A stretch of 64,000 bases of DNA from Deinococcus aquiradiocola (GCF_014646915.1 NZ_BMOE01000001.1:214568-278567), one strand, 5' to 3'. Positions 10,821-20,077 are shown, counted from the stretch's first letter. A program made the numbers and translations. The notes: generated from the letters alone by a model not told the origin.

Positions 10821-10916
10821 GCCCGGCAGCATACCGCCCGTCCTGCCCGCTCCGGCCCACCCGCACCCCCCCCGGCGGGTGGGCCGGGTTCAGGCTGGAG
10901 TCCGGGTGGGCGCGTG

Positions 10917-10922
10917 TATATT
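10917..10922 (+). promoter_or_regulatory. Candidate -10 box for the exported protein gene
   Basis: TATATT is the most AT-rich hexamer in a very GC-rich divergent spacer. It would give a leader of about 60 bases that ends in the ribosome site CCGGAGGA ahead of ATG 10988. No good -35 is seen. Confidence 0.35.
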
Positions 10923-10987
10923 TGCTCTGAAGTTAAGAATCCCTCAATCCCCACGCTGACGACCACGACCCCACCGGAGGACCCTCC

Positions 10988-13033
10988 ATGCCCGACCAGA
11001 CCCCCGCCCGCCCGCGCAGCCACGCCGTGAGGCGCGCCGCGTTCCTGACCCTCACCCTGACCCTCGCGGCCGCCCGCGCGCAGACGGGCGCGCCCGTCGT
11101 GCCCACCAGCGCGCCCGTCACCGCGCCCGGCAGCGCCCAGTCCACCGGCGGCATCCTGCCGCTCGTGTCGGTCGGGCAGCGCTGGACCTCCAACACCGAG
11201 ACGTACCAGATCCGCGTGGACGGCCAGAATGCCGGTCGTCCCATCGGGCTGGAAGTGTACAGCCCGGCCCTGAACCTGATGGACTACGCGGACGGACGGC
11301 GCGGCGCCGGGTACTTCGGCGACGAGCTGTACAAGAAGAACGAACCGTTCGAGACGGTTTTCACGCTGACCGGCCCGTCCGGCACGGTCATCGAACGGCA
11401 TTACCTCGCGAGCCGCGAGCACGCGTGGGAATCGCTGCTGTCCGGCGGCCTGCCCGCCGGGACGTACACCCTGACGGTCCGCAGCAGCGGCGACGGCAAG
11501 AACAGCTTCGCGCTGCGCGTCGCGTCCCCCTTCGCGCTCGAAACGTCGGACTTCAGCGTCAACGCGCGCGACAGCACGCAGCAGGACCTGCTCGCCGCGC
11601 GCCTGCGCGTGCCCGCCGCGTGGGTCGGCAAGACGCTCGCCGTGTCGAACTACGACGTGGACGGCCCGCAGGAGGCGCTCACCTGGGTGGTGCAGCCGGA
11701 CGGGACGCGCGTGAACCTCACCACCAGCAACGACGGCCAGAAGGCCACGAACACCTTCGTGGTCACGCAGGCGATGGTCGGGGAGTGGCCCGTGTACATC
11801 CGCGTGCTGCCCACCACCAGGCAGTACTCGAACGCCGTGCAGTTCAGCTTCCGGCTCGACAACCAGCCGGTCACGGCCCTCGTGGGCGGGTTCGCCGACC
11901 CCGGCGGGCAGAAGGTCGCCAACCAGCTGATCGTGGACGTGGTGGACCCGCAGGGCCAGCCCATTCCCGGCGCGACCTACAGCGTCGGCAGTGACAACGT
12001 CGTCCGGCCGCGCCTCCCGCAGGGCTGGGTGCCCGTCTCCGCGAACGTGCTGGAAGGCCAGGGGACCGTCACGTCCCCCACCGAGCTGCGCGTCGCGCCC
12101 GGCAACGCCCGGCTGCGCTTCGTGGCCCGCCCGCCGCAGGGAGCGCTCACGGTGGACGCCGTCGCCGTGTACGGCGACACCCGCATCCCGCTCACGAACG
12201 TCCCCTTCGACCTGGGCGGCCGCACGTACGCCGCGCCCGTCACGGTGCCGCTCGCGCCCGGCAGTTACCCCGTCGCGCCCGGCAGCATCCCCGGCGCGAC
12301 CGTCACGCCCGCCCAGTCGGGCATCGTCACGGACGGCGCGACCGGCCACGTCACGCTGGAGTACAACGTGCGGACCGAGGTGACGCTCACCACGTCGCCC
12401 GACGTGCTGGACGCCTGCGACGCCTCGCAGCTGACCGCGCAGGCCAAGACGGACTTCCCGTACCGGCTGCCCAGCACCCTCAACCTGAACCTCCCGGTCG
12501 GCTGGAGCAGCGACTACCCGCTGCAGCTGCGCGGCGACCTGAGCAGCAGCACGCCGCTGCGCCTGAAGGTCCCCGTCCGCATCTGCCGCAGCGACAGCGC
12601 CGAAGCGGTCCTCGCGCCCGTCGGGGTGCGCGCCACCGGGGACGCCAGCGTCCGCAACCCCAGCGGCGTGAACGTCACGCGCAGCGTCCAGAACGGCCAG
12701 CGCGTCCACGTCGCCAAGACCGCCGAGAGCGTCTCGTCGCTCGGCGGGAACGGCCCCAGCCAGCCGGGGTACACCGTCACGCTGCAGATCGTGTCGGACG
12801 GCAACGTCGACAACCTCCGCATCCTCGACCCGCTGCCCACCGGGGCGAGCGCGCCCGTGCTGCGTGGCCCGCTCAGCGTGTCCGGCCCGAGCCTCGCGTC
12901 GCTCACGCCCACCCTGGACGGCGACACCATCGTCCTGCCGCGCATCCTGCCCGGCACGTACACCGTCCGGTACACGCTGTTCACGGACCTGCCCGCCGAC
13001 CGCGTCGTGACGACGCCCGAACTGAGCTGGTAA
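10988..13033 (+). CDS. Exported protein of unknown function with beta-sandwich-like repeats
   Basis: I do not recognise this 681-residue protein. It has a signal peptide (residues 1-33, LTLTLTLAAARAQ). A first globular part (about 35-180) resembles pre-peptidase C-terminal-like domains: it carries ETYQIRVDGQN and SGGLPAGTYTLTVRSSGDGKNSF. Extended Thr/Val/Pro-rich segments follow, and a final region (about 560-680) looks like a DUF11-type surface repeat (AKTAESVSS, GYTVTLQIVSDGNVDNLRILDPLPTGA). There is no C-terminal anchor, although the beta-rich layout suggests a cell-envelope or secreted role. A good ribosome site (GGAGGA) precedes the ATG. The transcript runs into a degenerate repeat copy just after the stop. 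Confidence 0.75.
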   Translation: MPDQTPARPRSHAVRRAAFLTLTLTLAAARAQTGAPVVPTSAPVTAPGSAQSTGGILPLVSVGQRWTSNTETYQIRVDGQNAGRPIGLEVYSPALNLMDYADGRRGAGYFGDELYKKNEPFETVFTLTGPSGTVIERHYLASREHAWESLLSGGLPAGTYTLTVRSSGDGKNSFALRVASPFALETSDFSVNARDSTQQDLLAARLRVPAAWVGKTLAVSNYDVDGPQEALTWVVQPDGTRVNLTTSNDGQKATNTFVVTQAMVGEWPVYIRVLPTTRQYSNAVQFSFRLDNQPVTALVGGFADPGGQKVANQLIVDVVDPQGQPIPGATYSVGSDNVVRPRLPQGWVPVSANVLEGQGTVTSPTELRVAPGNARLRFVARPPQGALTVDAVAVYGDTRIPLTNVPFDLGGRTYAAPVTVPLAPGSYPVAPGSIPGATVTPAQSGIVTDGATGHVTLEYNVRTEVTLTTSPDVLDACDASQLTAQAKTDFPYRLPSTLNLNLPVGWSSDYPLQLRGDLSSSTPLRLKVPVRICRSDSAEAVLAPVGVRATGDASVRNPSGVNVTRSVQNGQRVHVAKTAESVSSLGGNGPSQPGYTVTLQIVSDGNVDNLRILDPLPTGASAPVLRGPLSVSGPSLASLTPTLDGDTIVLPRILPGTYTVRYTLFTDLPADRVVTTPELSW

Positions 13034-13035
13034 CG

Positions 13036-13107
13036 ACACGGTGATCTGACCTTCAGGAGGTCAGCCGGACGGAACGAGGACCGAAGCCGGACAGCACGGT
13101 GCCACGA
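13036..13107 (+). repeat. MITE-like element, degenerate copy G
   Basis: ACACGGTGATCTGACC and the hairpin CTGACCTTCAGGAGGTCAG align with the left end of copies A to D. GGACGGAACG follows, as in copy B. The right end is weak (CACGGTG). The stem carries paired changes relative to the other copies (CTGACC/GGTCAG against CTGAAC/GTTCAG), so the hairpin is kept. It starts three bases after the stop codon of the exported protein. Confidence 0.45.
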
Positions 13108-13239
13108 ACACGGGGCGGGAGAGCGGGGGAGAGCGGTCCTCACCCTCCCGCCTTCGCTGTGCCTCTCCCACCAGCCCTTTCCGGCACATTGCGCGTTCAC
13201 TCACCGCGCCGCGCCCCGCAGGCACGGCATGCTGAACGG

Positions 13240-13287
13240 ATGCCCGCCGCCCGCCCCGCCCGCCCCGCCGTGCCGCGTCATGCTTGA
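13240..13287 (+). CDS. Candidate 15-aa upstream ORF overlapping the next gene
   Basis: CATGCT (13228-13233) could be a -10 box, with ATG 13240 seven bases downstream as a leaderless start. The ORF encodes 15 residues rich in Ala, Arg and Pro and ends at TGA 13285-13287, overlapping the ATG at 13280 of the membrane protein by eight bases. The arrangement would couple translation. It is short and the region is GC-rich, so chance is possible. Confidence 0.25.
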   Translation: MPAARPARPAVPRHA

Positions 13288-14059
13288 CACGCTCACCACG
13301 CTCTCCTGGCCGTACCTGCTGGCGGTGCTGGCCCTCGCGCTGCACTGGCTCGTGCGCGTGTGGCGGCACGCGCGGCAGGGTGAACGGCCCGCCTTCGCGT
13401 ACCTCGCCGCGCCGGGCGTGTCGGCCCTGCTCGCCGCGCCGCTCGTACAGGCCGACCCGATGTTCGGGCTGGGCGCGGCCCTGCTCCTGATCGCGGCGTA
13501 CGCGCCGGGCGCATTCCAGCCCGCCCCGGCCCGCCACGCGAGGCAGGCGCGCGTGATCGGGCGGGGCGCGTTCGTGACGATGGCGTTCCTGGCGGGCGCG
13601 TCGGTGGCGCTCGCGCCCGTGCAGATCACGTGGCCGCTCTGGTCAGGGCTGCTGCTCATGGCGTTCGGGTACGCGCTCAGCGGCGCGCGGCCGCCCGTCC
13701 GCACCCGCAGCCCGCACCCCGGCTTCGACCTCCGGTTCCGGCCGCTGCAGTCGCCCGCGTGGCCGGACCTGGAATTGCGGCTCGGGAATGGCCGCGCCGA
13801 GATCCTGAACGTGTCCTCCGGCGCGCTGTACCTCGCGGGCTGGTCGCCCAGCGGCCAGAACGGCTGGCTGCGCCCGCAGGACCAGCGCGGGCGGCCGCTC
13901 ACGTCTCTGCCGGTCGGGGCGAGCGCCGTCCTGACGCCCTGGCCGGACGGTCAGCGTGGCGTACGCGTCTGGTACGTCCGGCACGCCGCGCCCGCCGAAC
14001 CGCTGGTGTTCCGCGCAGACTGGACCGTCCAGAACGACGCCAGCCGCATCCTGAACTGA
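13280..14059 (+). CDS. Membrane protein with C-terminal soluble domain, unknown function
   Basis: A 259-residue protein not recognised. It has about five hydrophobic segments in the first 130 residues (starting [17 protein letters not shown] and including [15 protein letters not shown] and [16 protein letters not shown]). A C-terminal domain of about 125 residues follows, with alternating beta-type stretches ([24 protein letters not shown]). ATG 13280 starts directly before the first membrane segment; an in-frame ATG at 13229 would add 17 Pro/Cys-rich residues and is less likely. The gene is monocistronic as far as can be seen and is followed by the hspR promoter. Confidence 0.65.
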   Translation: MLDTLTTLSWPYLLAVLALALHWLVRVWRHARQGERPAFAYLAAPGVSALLAAPLVQADPMFGLGAALLLIAAYAPGAFQPAPARHARQARVIGRGAFVTMAFLAGASVALAPVQITWPLWSGLLLMAFGYALSGARPPVRTRSPHPGFDLRFRPLQSPAWPDLELRLGNGRAEILNVSSGALYLAGWSPSGQNGWLRPQDQRGRPLTSLPVGASAVLTPWPDGQRGVRVWYVRHAAPAEPLVFRADWTVQNDASRILN

Positions 14060-14126
14060 CGGTTCTGGCGCTGGAGGCGCGCCTGGAGCGGCCGGATCAA
14101 TTGCTTCCCATGCCGGGTTCCTGAAT

Positions 14127-14147
14127 CCTGACTGCGCTATACTCAGG
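14127..14147 (+). promoter_or_regulatory. hspR promoter with HAIR-like operator over the -10
   Basis: CCTGACT-N7-ACTCAGG (14127-14147) matches the HspR operator HAIR (CTTGAGT-N7-ACTCAAG) in 11 of 14 positions with the exact seven-base spacing. The -10 box TATACT (14138-14143) lies inside it. The ATG at 14154 is ten bases downstream of the -10, giving a leaderless or nearly leaderless mRNA. HspR bound here would repress its own gene. Confidence 0.55.
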
Positions 14148-14153
14148 TTAATT

Positions 14154-14900
14154 ATGGCGACCGATGCCAAGCAGCGACCCGTGTACGTCATCAGTGTGGC
14201 GGCAGAACTGGTCGACATGCACCCGCAGACCCTGCGCCTCTACGAGCGCAAGGGCCTCATCCGTCCCGGTCGCAGCAGCGGCAAGACGCGCCTGTACAGC
14301 GAACGCGACATCGACCACCTGCGCGAGATCCGCAGGCTCACGCAGGAACTCGGCGTGAACCTCGCGGGCGTCGAGGAAGTCATGCGTCTCCAGCACGAAC
14401 TGGACGACATTCAGGACGAGTTCGAGGCCGAGATCGAGCGCTTGGAGGGCGAGATCCGTTCCCGCGCCCAGGCGGGCGCCCTGCCGTCCAGCGAGGGCCC
14501 CGTCAGCGACCCGAAGGACCGGCCCGTGTACGTCATCTCCATCGCGGCGGAACTGGTGGACATGCACCCTCAGACGCTGCGCCTGTACGAGCGCAAGGGC
14601 CTGATCCGTCCGGGGCGCAGCAGCGGCAAGACGCGCCTGTACAGCGAGCGCGACATCGACCACCTGCGCGAGATCCGCCGGTTCACGCAGGAGCTCGGCG
14701 TGAACCTCGCGGGCGTCGAGGAGATCATGCGGCTGCGCTTCGCGCTGGAAGGCACGCGCGCCCGCCTGGAGAACCGCATCGGGGACATCCAGCAGGACAT
14801 CCAGAGCCGCATGACCGCGTGGCGTGAACTGCCGAACGCCTCGCCCGCCCGGGGCACGCTCTCCCCGGACGCCCCCGACCCGGATATACAGGACGACTGA
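14154..14900 (+). CDS. hspR: HspR-type MerR regulator with tandemly duplicated domain
   Basis: A 248-residue DNA-binding protein made of two near-identical MerR/HspR-type helix-turn-helix domains. The first starts at [12 protein letters not shown] (residue 7) and the second at [12 protein letters not shown] (residue 123). Both contain [17 protein letters not shown], the HspR signature, and end in LAGVEE(V/I)MRL. The first domain is followed by a charged coiled-coil stretch ([19 protein letters not shown]) and the second by a similar helix. HspR represses heat-shock genes (dnaK, clpB) and its own synthesis through HAIR sites. Most HspR proteins have a single domain and dimerise; this one may fold as an internal dimer. 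No dnaK is near. Confidence 0.88.
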   Translation: MATDAKQRPVYVISVAAELVDMHPQTLRLYERKGLIRPGRSSGKTRLYSERDIDHLREIRRLTQELGVNLAGVEEVMRLQHELDDIQDEFEAEIERLEGEIRSRAQAGALPSSEGPVSDPKDRPVYVISIAAELVDMHPQTLRLYERKGLIRPGRSSGKTRLYSERDIDHLREIRRFTQELGVNLAGVEEIMRLRFALEGTRARLENRIGDIQQDIQSRMTAWRELPNASPARGTLSPDAPDPDIQDD

Positions 14901-14902
14901 AG

Positions 14903-15379
14903 GTGCGCGCCCTGCTCAGGGCCTTCAGTCGCAGGGAGGTCACTCGCCCGCCCCGGCAGCTCGTCGGGGCGGGCGTGCTGTGCCTGAACGCGCGCGGCGA
15001 GGTGCTGCTCGTGCGGCGCGGCGACAACGGCCGCTGGGACGTGCCCGGTGGCCGAGTCGAACCGGGCGAGGCCACGGACGCTGCCGCCCGCCGCGAACTG
15101 CACGAGGAGACGACCCTCACCGCCGGGGCGTTCTCGCTGCTCGGCGTGTTCAGCGGCCCGGACACGCTGCACACGTACCCGGACGGCAACACGGTCGCGT
15201 GGGTGACGGTGCTGTACCTGACGCGGGACGTGAGCGGCATGCCCACTGCCGCCGACGACGCCTGCGAGGCGCGCTGGTTTCCGCCCGGCGAGGTGCCCGG
15301 CCCGCTGTCGCCCGCCACGCGGCAGTACCTGCAGGCGCTGCACGCTTCCCTGCACGCGGGCACGCCCGGCCCGCTATGA
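14903..15379 (+). CDS. Nudix hydrolase
   Basis: A 158-residue Nudix-family pyrophosphohydrolase acting on a nucleoside diphosphate linked to some other moiety; the substrate cannot be predicted. The Nudix box runs from Gly50 ([18 protein letters not shown]) through HEETTL at residue 72. The consensus Gly of REUXEEXGU is replaced by Thr71. Gene start is GTG 14903, two bases after the hspR stop, so it is probably in one transcript with hspR. Deinococcus genomes are known to carry many Nudix genes. Confidence 0.88.
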   Translation: MRALLRAFSRREVTRPPRQLVGAGVLCLNARGEVLLVRRGDNGRWDVPGGRVEPGEATDAAARRELHEETTLTAGAFSLLGVFSGPDTLHTYPDGNTVAWVTVLYLTRDVSGMPTAADDACEARWFPPGEVPGPLSPATRQYLQALHASLHAGTPGPL

Positions 15380-15389
15380 TGAACTACCG

Positions 15390-15479
15390 GTGAGCAACGA
15401 CCAGACCCCCTCCACGCACGGCGCAGGCCCCTCCTGCACGCTCCCCGCCCCGTGCCGCCCCGGCCACGCGCGTGAGTGA
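15390..15479 (+). CDS. Candidate 29-aa upstream ORF overlapping the phosphoesterase start
   Basis: TATGAT (15375-15380) would place a transcription start at about 15390, where GTG begins an ORF of 29 residues (MSNDQTPSTHGAG...). Its TGA (15477-15479) overlaps the GTG start of the metallophosphoesterase (15472) by eight bases. The geometry is the same as at 13240-13287. Supported only by position. Confidence 0.3.
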   Translation: MSNDQTPSTHGAGPSCTLPAPCRPGHARE

Positions 15480-16359
15480 CCTCTGGGTGATCGGCGACGT
15501 TCACGGCGCCCTGTCCAGCCTGCGGACCCTGCTGCAACGCGCCCGGCTCGCCGACTTCGAGGACAACTGGCTGGGGGACGGCGCGACCCTCGTGCTGCTC
15601 GGCGACCTGATGGACCGCGGCCCGGACGGGCTGGGCGTGCTGCGATTCGTGCGCCGCCTCGAACAGCAGGCGAGCGAGGCGGGCGGGCAGGTCATCAGCC
15701 TGCTCGGCAACCACGAAGTCATGCTGCTCGCCGCGCTCCGCTTCCGGGGGAGGCGCAGGCAGGGCGGCGACCCGTACGGCCTGTACGACTACTGGAAGCA
15801 GAACGGCGGCCGACTGCGCGACCTGTCTCAGCTCGAACCCGAGGAGATGGAATGGCTCGAAGAGCGCCCGCCCACGTACCTGCACGGCGACTGGCTGTTC
15901 GTGCACGCCGACGCCCGCCTGTACCTCGCGCTGGGCCACACGCGCGAACAGGTCGCGGCGCGCACCTCGGCGTTCCTGCGTGCCAGCACGCCCGAGAACT
16001 GGGTGGACTTCCTGAACGCCTTCGCGGAACGCGAGATCTACACCACCGAACAGGGTGGGGACCTCGCGGCGGAAATGCTGGACTTCTTCGGCGGGAAGCG
16101 CCTCGTGCACGGCCACACGCCCGTCTTCGTGCTGAGCGGCGAACCGTCCAGCCCCTTCCTGCGGCCGCACAGCTACGCGGGCGGCACGGTCCTCGGCCTG
16201 GACGGCGCGATGGCGTACCAGGCGGGCGCGGGCTTCATCGTGCGCCTCGACGCCGACCCGGGCCGCCTCGACCAGCCCGGATACGTCGGTATTCTGGACA
16301 CCGTGTACCTCACGGAACGCGACCTCGCCGTCGGCCTCCCCCGCACCGAACGCGACTGA
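15472..16359 (+). CDS. Calcineurin-like metallophosphoesterase
   Basis: A 295-residue protein of the serine/threonine phosphatase-like metallophosphoesterase family. The metal-site motifs are in order: VIGDVHG (Asp9, His11), LLGDLMDRG (about residues 43-51), [10 protein letters not shown] (about 80-89), [14 protein letters not shown] and VHGHTPVF. The protein resembles symmetrical ApaH/PrpA-type phosphatases more than nucleases. GTG 15472 is used because it begins [11 protein letters not shown] without extra residues; no ribosome site is visible, and an upstream ORF overlaps the start. Confidence 0.88.
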   Translation: MSDLWVIGDVHGALSSLRTLLQRARLADFEDNWLGDGATLVLLGDLMDRGPDGLGVLRFVRRLEQQASEAGGQVISLLGNHEVMLLAALRFRGRRRQGGDPYGLYDYWKQNGGRLRDLSQLEPEEMEWLEERPPTYLHGDWLFVHADARLYLALGHTREQVAARTSAFLRASTPENWVDFLNAFAEREIYTTEQGGDLAAEMLDFFGGKRLVHGHTPVFVLSGEPSSPFLRPHSYAGGTVLGLDGAMAYQAGAGFIVRLDADPGRLDQPGYVGILDTVYLTERDLAVGLPRTERD

Positions 16360-16519
16360 CCCGGACTCTGCCGGAATCCCGCGGTATGTGCGGGTTCAAT
16401 CCGGGTGGAACGCCCCTGATCCTGCCCCCGGCCCGGGACGGGCGCGCCGGGACGCACCCACCGGACGGCGAGGGCCGCGCGCCCTGCCCGCCCGCGAGAT
16501 TCGCTCTAGAATCTCCCGC

Positions 16520-17896
16520 ATGACTGCCACCACCGACTTCCCCGAGTACACGCAGGACGCCCGCGCGCAGGCCGAGCAGGAACTCTTCACGCTGCTGCGC
16601 ATCCCGTCCGTCAGTGCCGACCCGGCCCGCAGGGCCGACATGCGCCGCGCCGCCGAGTACCTGCAGACGAAACTCGCGTCGCTGGGCTTCACGGCCCGCG
16701 TGGACGACACGCCCGGCCACCCCGTCGTGTACGCCGAACGCCTCCAGGCACAGGGCAAGCCCACCGTCCTCATCTACGGGCACTACGACGTGCAGCCCGA
16801 AGCGCCCCTCGAGAAGTGGGAGACGCCGCCCTTCGAGCCGACCGTCCGGGACGGCCGCATCTACGCGCGCGGCGCGACCGACGACAAGGGCCAGGCGTAC
16901 GCGCACGTGCGCGGCGCCGAACTGCTCCTCACGCAGGGCGAACTGCCGGTCAACGTGAAATTCCTGCTGGAAGGCGAGGAGGAGGTCGGCAGCCCCAACC
17001 TCGAACCGTACATCCGCGCGCACGTGGACGAACTGCGCGCCGACACCATCGTCATCTCGGACGGGTCGCGCTTCGCTCCCGACGTGCCCACCGTCACGTA
17101 CGGCCTGCGCGGCCTGAGCTACGTAGAGGTGCACGTGACCGGAGCGAACCGCGACCTGCACAGCGGCAGTTACGGCGGCGCGGCCCCCAACCCCATCAAC
17201 GCGCTCGCGCAGATCATCTCCTCCCTGAAGGACGAGCAGGGCCGCGTCACCATCCCCGGCTTCTATGACGGCGTGGACGAACTAACGCCCGCCGAACGCG
17301 AGATGTGGGCGGGCCTCCCGCACGACGACGCGAGCTTCGCCGCGAGCATCGGCGCGACCGCCCTGCCCGGCGAGGCGGGCTTCAGCACCCTGGAGCGCCT
17401 GTGGGCCCGCCCGACCCTCGACGTGAACGGCATCTGGGGCGGCTACCAGGGCGAAGGCAGCAAGACCGTCATCGCCAGCACCGCCGGAGCGAAGATCAGC
17501 ATGCGCCTCGTGCCCGGCCAGGACCCGGAACGCATCACGCGCCTCATCCAGGCGTACCTGCCGACCATCGCCCCGGAAGGCGCGCAGGTCGTCGTGAAGG
17601 ACCTGCACGGCGGTCAGCCCGTCCTGATCGACCTCGACAACCCCTACGTGCAGGCGGCCGGACGCGCGCTCGCGGCCGTGCACGGCAAGGCGCCCGTGTA
17701 CACGCGCGGCGGCGGCAGCATCCCGATCGTCGCGGCGTTCCGCGAACTGCTGCACGCGCCCGTCGTCCTCGTGGACTTCGGCCTGAACGAGGACGCGCCG
17801 CACAGCCCCAACGAGAGCTTCGCGCTCAGCGACTACCACGACGGCGTCCTCACGAGCGCCCACCTGCTCCGGGAGATCTCCGGGGCGACCTCTTGA
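16520..17896 (+). CDS. M20 family dipeptidase / metallopeptidase
   Basis: A 458-residue M20 peptidase, probably a cytoplasmic dipeptidase or aminoacylase. Zinc-site motifs seen are YGHYDVQP (His88, Asp90), [25 protein letters not shown] and the C-terminal [10 protein letters not shown]. The dimerisation lid domain with its conserved [16 protein letters not shown] segment interrupts the catalytic domain as expected. ATG 16520 is chosen: TAGAAT (16507-16512) lies seven bases upstream, which suggests a leaderless mRNA, and the longer frame upstream is unlike the family. The stop overlaps the TTG start of purN. Confidence 0.93.
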   Translation: MTATTDFPEYTQDARAQAEQELFTLLRIPSVSADPARRADMRRAAEYLQTKLASLGFTARVDDTPGHPVVYAERLQAQGKPTVLIYGHYDVQPEAPLEKWETPPFEPTVRDGRIYARGATDDKGQAYAHVRGAELLLTQGELPVNVKFLLEGEEEVGSPNLEPYIRAHVDELRADTIVISDGSRFAPDVPTVTYGLRGLSYVEVHVTGANRDLHSGSYGGAAPNPINALAQIISSLKDEQGRVTIPGFYDGVDELTPAEREMWAGLPHDDASFAASIGATALPGEAGFSTLERLWARPTLDVNGIWGGYQGEGSKTVIASTAGAKISMRLVPGQDPERITRLIQAYLPTIAPEGAQVVVKDLHGGQPVLIDLDNPYVQAAGRALAAVHGKAPVYTRGGGSIPIVAAFRELLHAPVVLVDFGLNEDAPHSPNESFALSDYHDGVLTSAHLLREISGATS

Positions 17897-18480
17897 AGCT
17901 CGCCTTCCTCTCGTCGCACGGCGGGTCCGGCATGCGCGCCGTGCTGAGCGCCGTGCAGCGCGGCGAACTGCACGCCACGCCGGTCCTGTGCATCAGCAAC
18001 AACTCCGGCTCGCCCGCCCTGACGCACGCGCGGGACGCGGGCCTGGACACCCTGCACCTGAGCGCCCGCCGCCACCCGGACCCGGCCGACCTCGACCGCG
18101 CCATGCTGGACGCCCTGCACGACGCGCAGGCCGACACGGTGGTCCTCAGCGGCTACATGAAGGCCCTCGGGCCTCAGGTGCTCGCCGCGTACCACGGCCG
18201 CCTCGTGAACGTGCACCCCAGCCTGCTCCCCAGTTACGGCGGGCGCGGCATGTACGGCGACCTCGTGCACACGGCCGTCCTGGCCGCCGGGGAGAGCGAG
18301 TCCGGCGCGACCGTGCACCTCGTGGAGGAAGGCATCGACGAGGGCCCCATCCTCGCGCAGCAACGCGTCCCGGTCCTGCCGGGCGACACGCTCGCCACCC
18401 TGCGCGCCCGCGTGATGGCCGTCGAGGGGCCGCTGCTCGTCGGCGCGCTGCGCGACCTCGGCGGGCACGCGCCGGACTGA
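17893..18480 (+). CDS. purN: Phosphoribosylglycinamide formyltransferase
   Basis: PurN transfers a formyl group from 10-formyl-tetrahydrofolate to GAR in purine synthesis. The 195-residue protein starts at TTG 17893 ([17 protein letters not shown]), whose last bases overlap the upstream stop (TTGA). Conserved elements are the PRPP-like N-terminal loop, [11 protein letters not shown], the catalytic [12 protein letters not shown] and the active-site region [13 protein letters not shown]. The family length is about 190-215. The rare start and overlap point to translational coupling to the peptidase, a pairing without obvious metabolic logic. Confidence 0.92.
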   Translation: MKLAFLSSHGGSGMRAVLSAVQRGELHATPVLCISNNSGSPALTHARDAGLDTLHLSARRHPDPADLDRAMLDALHDAQADTVVLSGYMKALGPQVLAAYHGRLVNVHPSLLPSYGGRGMYGDLVHTAVLAAGESESGATVHLVEEGIDEGPILAQQRVPVLPGDTLATLRARVMAVEGPLLVGALRDLGGHAPD

Positions 18481-18487
18481 CACTCAA

Positions 18488-18513
18488 GCTCGGCTCGGTC
18501 ACCCGAGCCGAGC
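18488..18513 (+). terminator. Hairpin terminator after purN
   Basis: GCTCGGCTCGG (18488-18498) pairs with CCGAGCCGAGC (18503-18513) across a four-base loop. A second hairpin, CGGGGCGCCGG (18527-18537) with CCGGCGCCCCG (18544-18554), follows. Neither has a long T-run. Confidence 0.6.
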
Positions 18514-18618
18514 ACGAGTTCCCCAGCGGGGCGCCGGACAGTCCCGGCGCCCCGTCTGCATGCTCCGGCCCTCCCGCCGCCGGGGAGCGGGCTGTCCTGC
18601 ACGCACTACACTGGTCCG

Positions 18619-19665
18619 ATGACGAATTCAGCCGATTACACTCAGGAACGCCTCGTCGCGGAGGACCTCGCCCGGCAGGCGGGCGTCATCCTGCTGCACT
18701 ACCGCCGCCACGGCTTCGAGGTGGAACTCAAGACCTCCCAGGACGACCCCGTCACCGTCGCGGACCGCGAGGCCAGCGAACTCATCGTGGCGGGCCTGCG
18801 CGCCGCCTTCCCGCACGACGGCATCCTGAGCGAGGAACTGCTCGACACCGACGAGCGCCTGGACCGCGAGCGCGTGTGGATCATCGACCCCATCGACGGC
18901 ACGAAGGAGTACGTGGACGGCAAGCCCGACTACTGCGTCAGCATCGGCCTGAGCGTGCGCGGCGAGGCGGTCCTCGGCGTGGTGCTCGCCCCGGAGAACG
19001 ACGAACTGTTCACCGGCATCGTCGGCCAGGGCGTCTGGAAGAACGGCGTCCCGGCAGGCTTCAGTGACCGCGCGCCGCAGCAGAGCGTGATCGCGGTGTC
19101 CGACACCGAGCACGAGCGCGAACTGCACGCCTACCCGCTGCCGACCATGCACCCGAGCGGCAGCATCGCCCTGAAGATGGCGCGCATCGCGGCGGGCGAG
19201 GCCGACGCGACCTTCACCATGTCGCCGCGCAGCGAGTGGGACATCGCGGCGGGCATGGCGCTCATCGCGGCGGCAGGCGGCACCAGCACGCGCCGCAACG
19301 GGACGACCATCACGCTCAACAACGTCCGGACGGACATCGGGCGCGGCCTGCTCGCCGGGCGGCGCGACGTGATGGACTGGCTGAAAGGCGAACTGCTGCG
19401 CCTGCACGTGCCGGAACAGGTGCATGCCGTCACCCCGGCGGACGACGTGTGGGCCATCGCGCCGCAGGACGCCCGTGACGGCGTGGCCGCAGGTCTGAAG
19501 CTGCACCTGCGGCAGGCGTCCGGCGAGCTGGTCGCGTGGGCGCTCGTGCGGCCCGGCGTGGACCAGAAGGGAGCGGTGCTGGCCCGCGAGGAAGGCGTCC
19601 CGAACCACGTCGCCACCCTCCGCAAGGACCTGACCCGCATCTACGGGCCGCTCACGCCCGCCTGA
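18619..19665 (+). CDS. Inositol monophosphatase family protein (CysQ-like)
   Basis: A 348-residue member of the Mg-dependent, Li-sensitive phosphatase fold. Motifs: DPVTVADREASELI, ILSEELLD (metal-binding Glu), the signature WIIDPIDGTKEYVDG, and PRSEWDIAAGMALIAAAGG near residue 215. By these it could be a 3'(2'),5'-bisphosphate nucleotidase or an inositol-type phosphatase; KEY(V/I)DG favours the CysQ-like group. About 80 residues beyond the catalytic fold at the C-terminus look like a small extra domain and are not typical. TACACT (18607-18612) lies six bases before ATG, so the mRNA is probably leaderless. Confidence 0.85.
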   Translation: MTNSADYTQERLVAEDLARQAGVILLHYRRHGFEVELKTSQDDPVTVADREASELIVAGLRAAFPHDGILSEELLDTDERLDRERVWIIDPIDGTKEYVDGKPDYCVSIGLSVRGEAVLGVVLAPENDELFTGIVGQGVWKNGVPAGFSDRAPQQSVIAVSDTEHERELHAYPLPTMHPSGSIALKMARIAAGEADATFTMSPRSEWDIAAGMALIAAAGGTSTRRNGTTITLNNVRTDIGRGLLAGRRDVMDWLKGELLRLHVPEQVHAVTPADDVWAIAPQDARDGVAAGLKLHLRQASGELVAWALVRPGVDQKGAVLAREEGVPNHVATLRKDLTRIYGPLTPA

Positions 19666-19682
19666 CCGGAGAGCCAAAGCAG

Positions 19683-19713
19683 GCAGGCCCGCGACACTCG
19701 TTCGCGGGCCTGC
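19683..19713. terminator. Terminator between phosphatase gene and tRNA-Ser
   Basis: GCAGGCCCGCGA (19683-19694) and TCGCGGGCCTGC (19702-19713) form a 12-base-pair stem, followed by TCTTGG on the plus side. It sits between convergent units and could serve both. Confidence 0.7.
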
Positions 19714-19720
19714 TCTTGGT

Positions 19721-19810
19721 TGGCGGAGAGGATGAGATTCGAACTCACGGTACCGTTACCAGCACATACGCTTTCCAGGCGTACCCCTTCAACCACTCGG
19801 GCACCTCTCC
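19721..19810 (-). tRNA. tRNA-Ser (anticodon GGA)
   Basis: Read on the minus strand, the acceptor stem GGAGAGG (19810-19804) pairs with CCTCTCC (19731-19725), followed by the discriminator G and an encoded CCA. The anticodon stem TACGC/GCGTA holds the loop CTGGAAA, giving anticodon GGA (serine, UCC/UCU codons). The long variable arm and the GTTCGAATC T-loop fit a class II serine tRNA of 90 bases. Confidence 0.95.
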
Positions 19811-19940
19811 ACAATCCTGGCCGGTGTCAGCGCCTTGCGGCGTCTGTCTTCCGGAGCGGCTCAGGTTAGCGTACCTCCGCGCATCGCGCAAGCGCTCCGT
19901 CCGCCGCGCCCGCCGCCGCACCTCACGTCTAGCTCACGCC

Positions 19941-19970
19941 TTGACCCCCGGCGGGCCGCGCCGCTACACT
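19941..19970 (+). promoter_or_regulatory. Promoter of the aspS leader
   Basis: TTGACC (19941-19946) and TACACT (19965-19970) are spaced by 18 bases, one of the best promoter matches in the window. The leader peptide ATG (19979) is eight bases past the -10, so the leader ORF begins essentially at the transcript 5' end. Confidence 0.65.
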
Positions 19971-19978
19971 CGCAGGCA

Positions 19979-20020
19979 ATGAACACGGCCCGCAACGCCA
20001 ATAACGACGATTCCCGGTAG
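19979..20020 (+). CDS. Asn/Asp-rich leader peptide of the aspartyl-tRNA synthetase gene (13 aa)
   Basis: The leaderless ORF encodes MNTARNANNDDSR: four Asn and two Asp in 13 residues, with the stretch NANNDD just before the stop. The downstream gene makes Asp-tRNA and, in this enzyme class, also Asp-tRNA(Asn), the precursor of Asn-tRNA. A leader loaded with exactly these codons ahead of a hairpin is the classic layout of ribosome-stalling attenuation. GCAACG (19992-19997) within it can pair with CGTTGC (20028-20033), and the overlapping CCGTTG (20027-20032) can pair with CAACGG (20056-20061) inside the terminator hairpin, giving the expected mutually exclusive structures. Confidence 0.6.
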   Translation: MNTARNANNDDSR

Positions 20021-20042
20021 GGGACGCCGTTGCCGTGTATCG

Positions 20043-20077
20043 CGCCCCCGCCCCTCAACGGAGCGGGGGCGTTCCCT
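20043..20077 (+). terminator. Candidate attenuator hairpin upstream of aspS
   Basis: CGCCCCCGC (20043-20051) pairs with GCGGGGGCG (20063-20071) across an 11-base loop that contains CAACGG; TTCCCTTT follows. The U-tract is interrupted, so termination strength is uncertain. It lies 22 bases after the leader stop and 27 before the aspS ATG. Confidence 0.55.
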
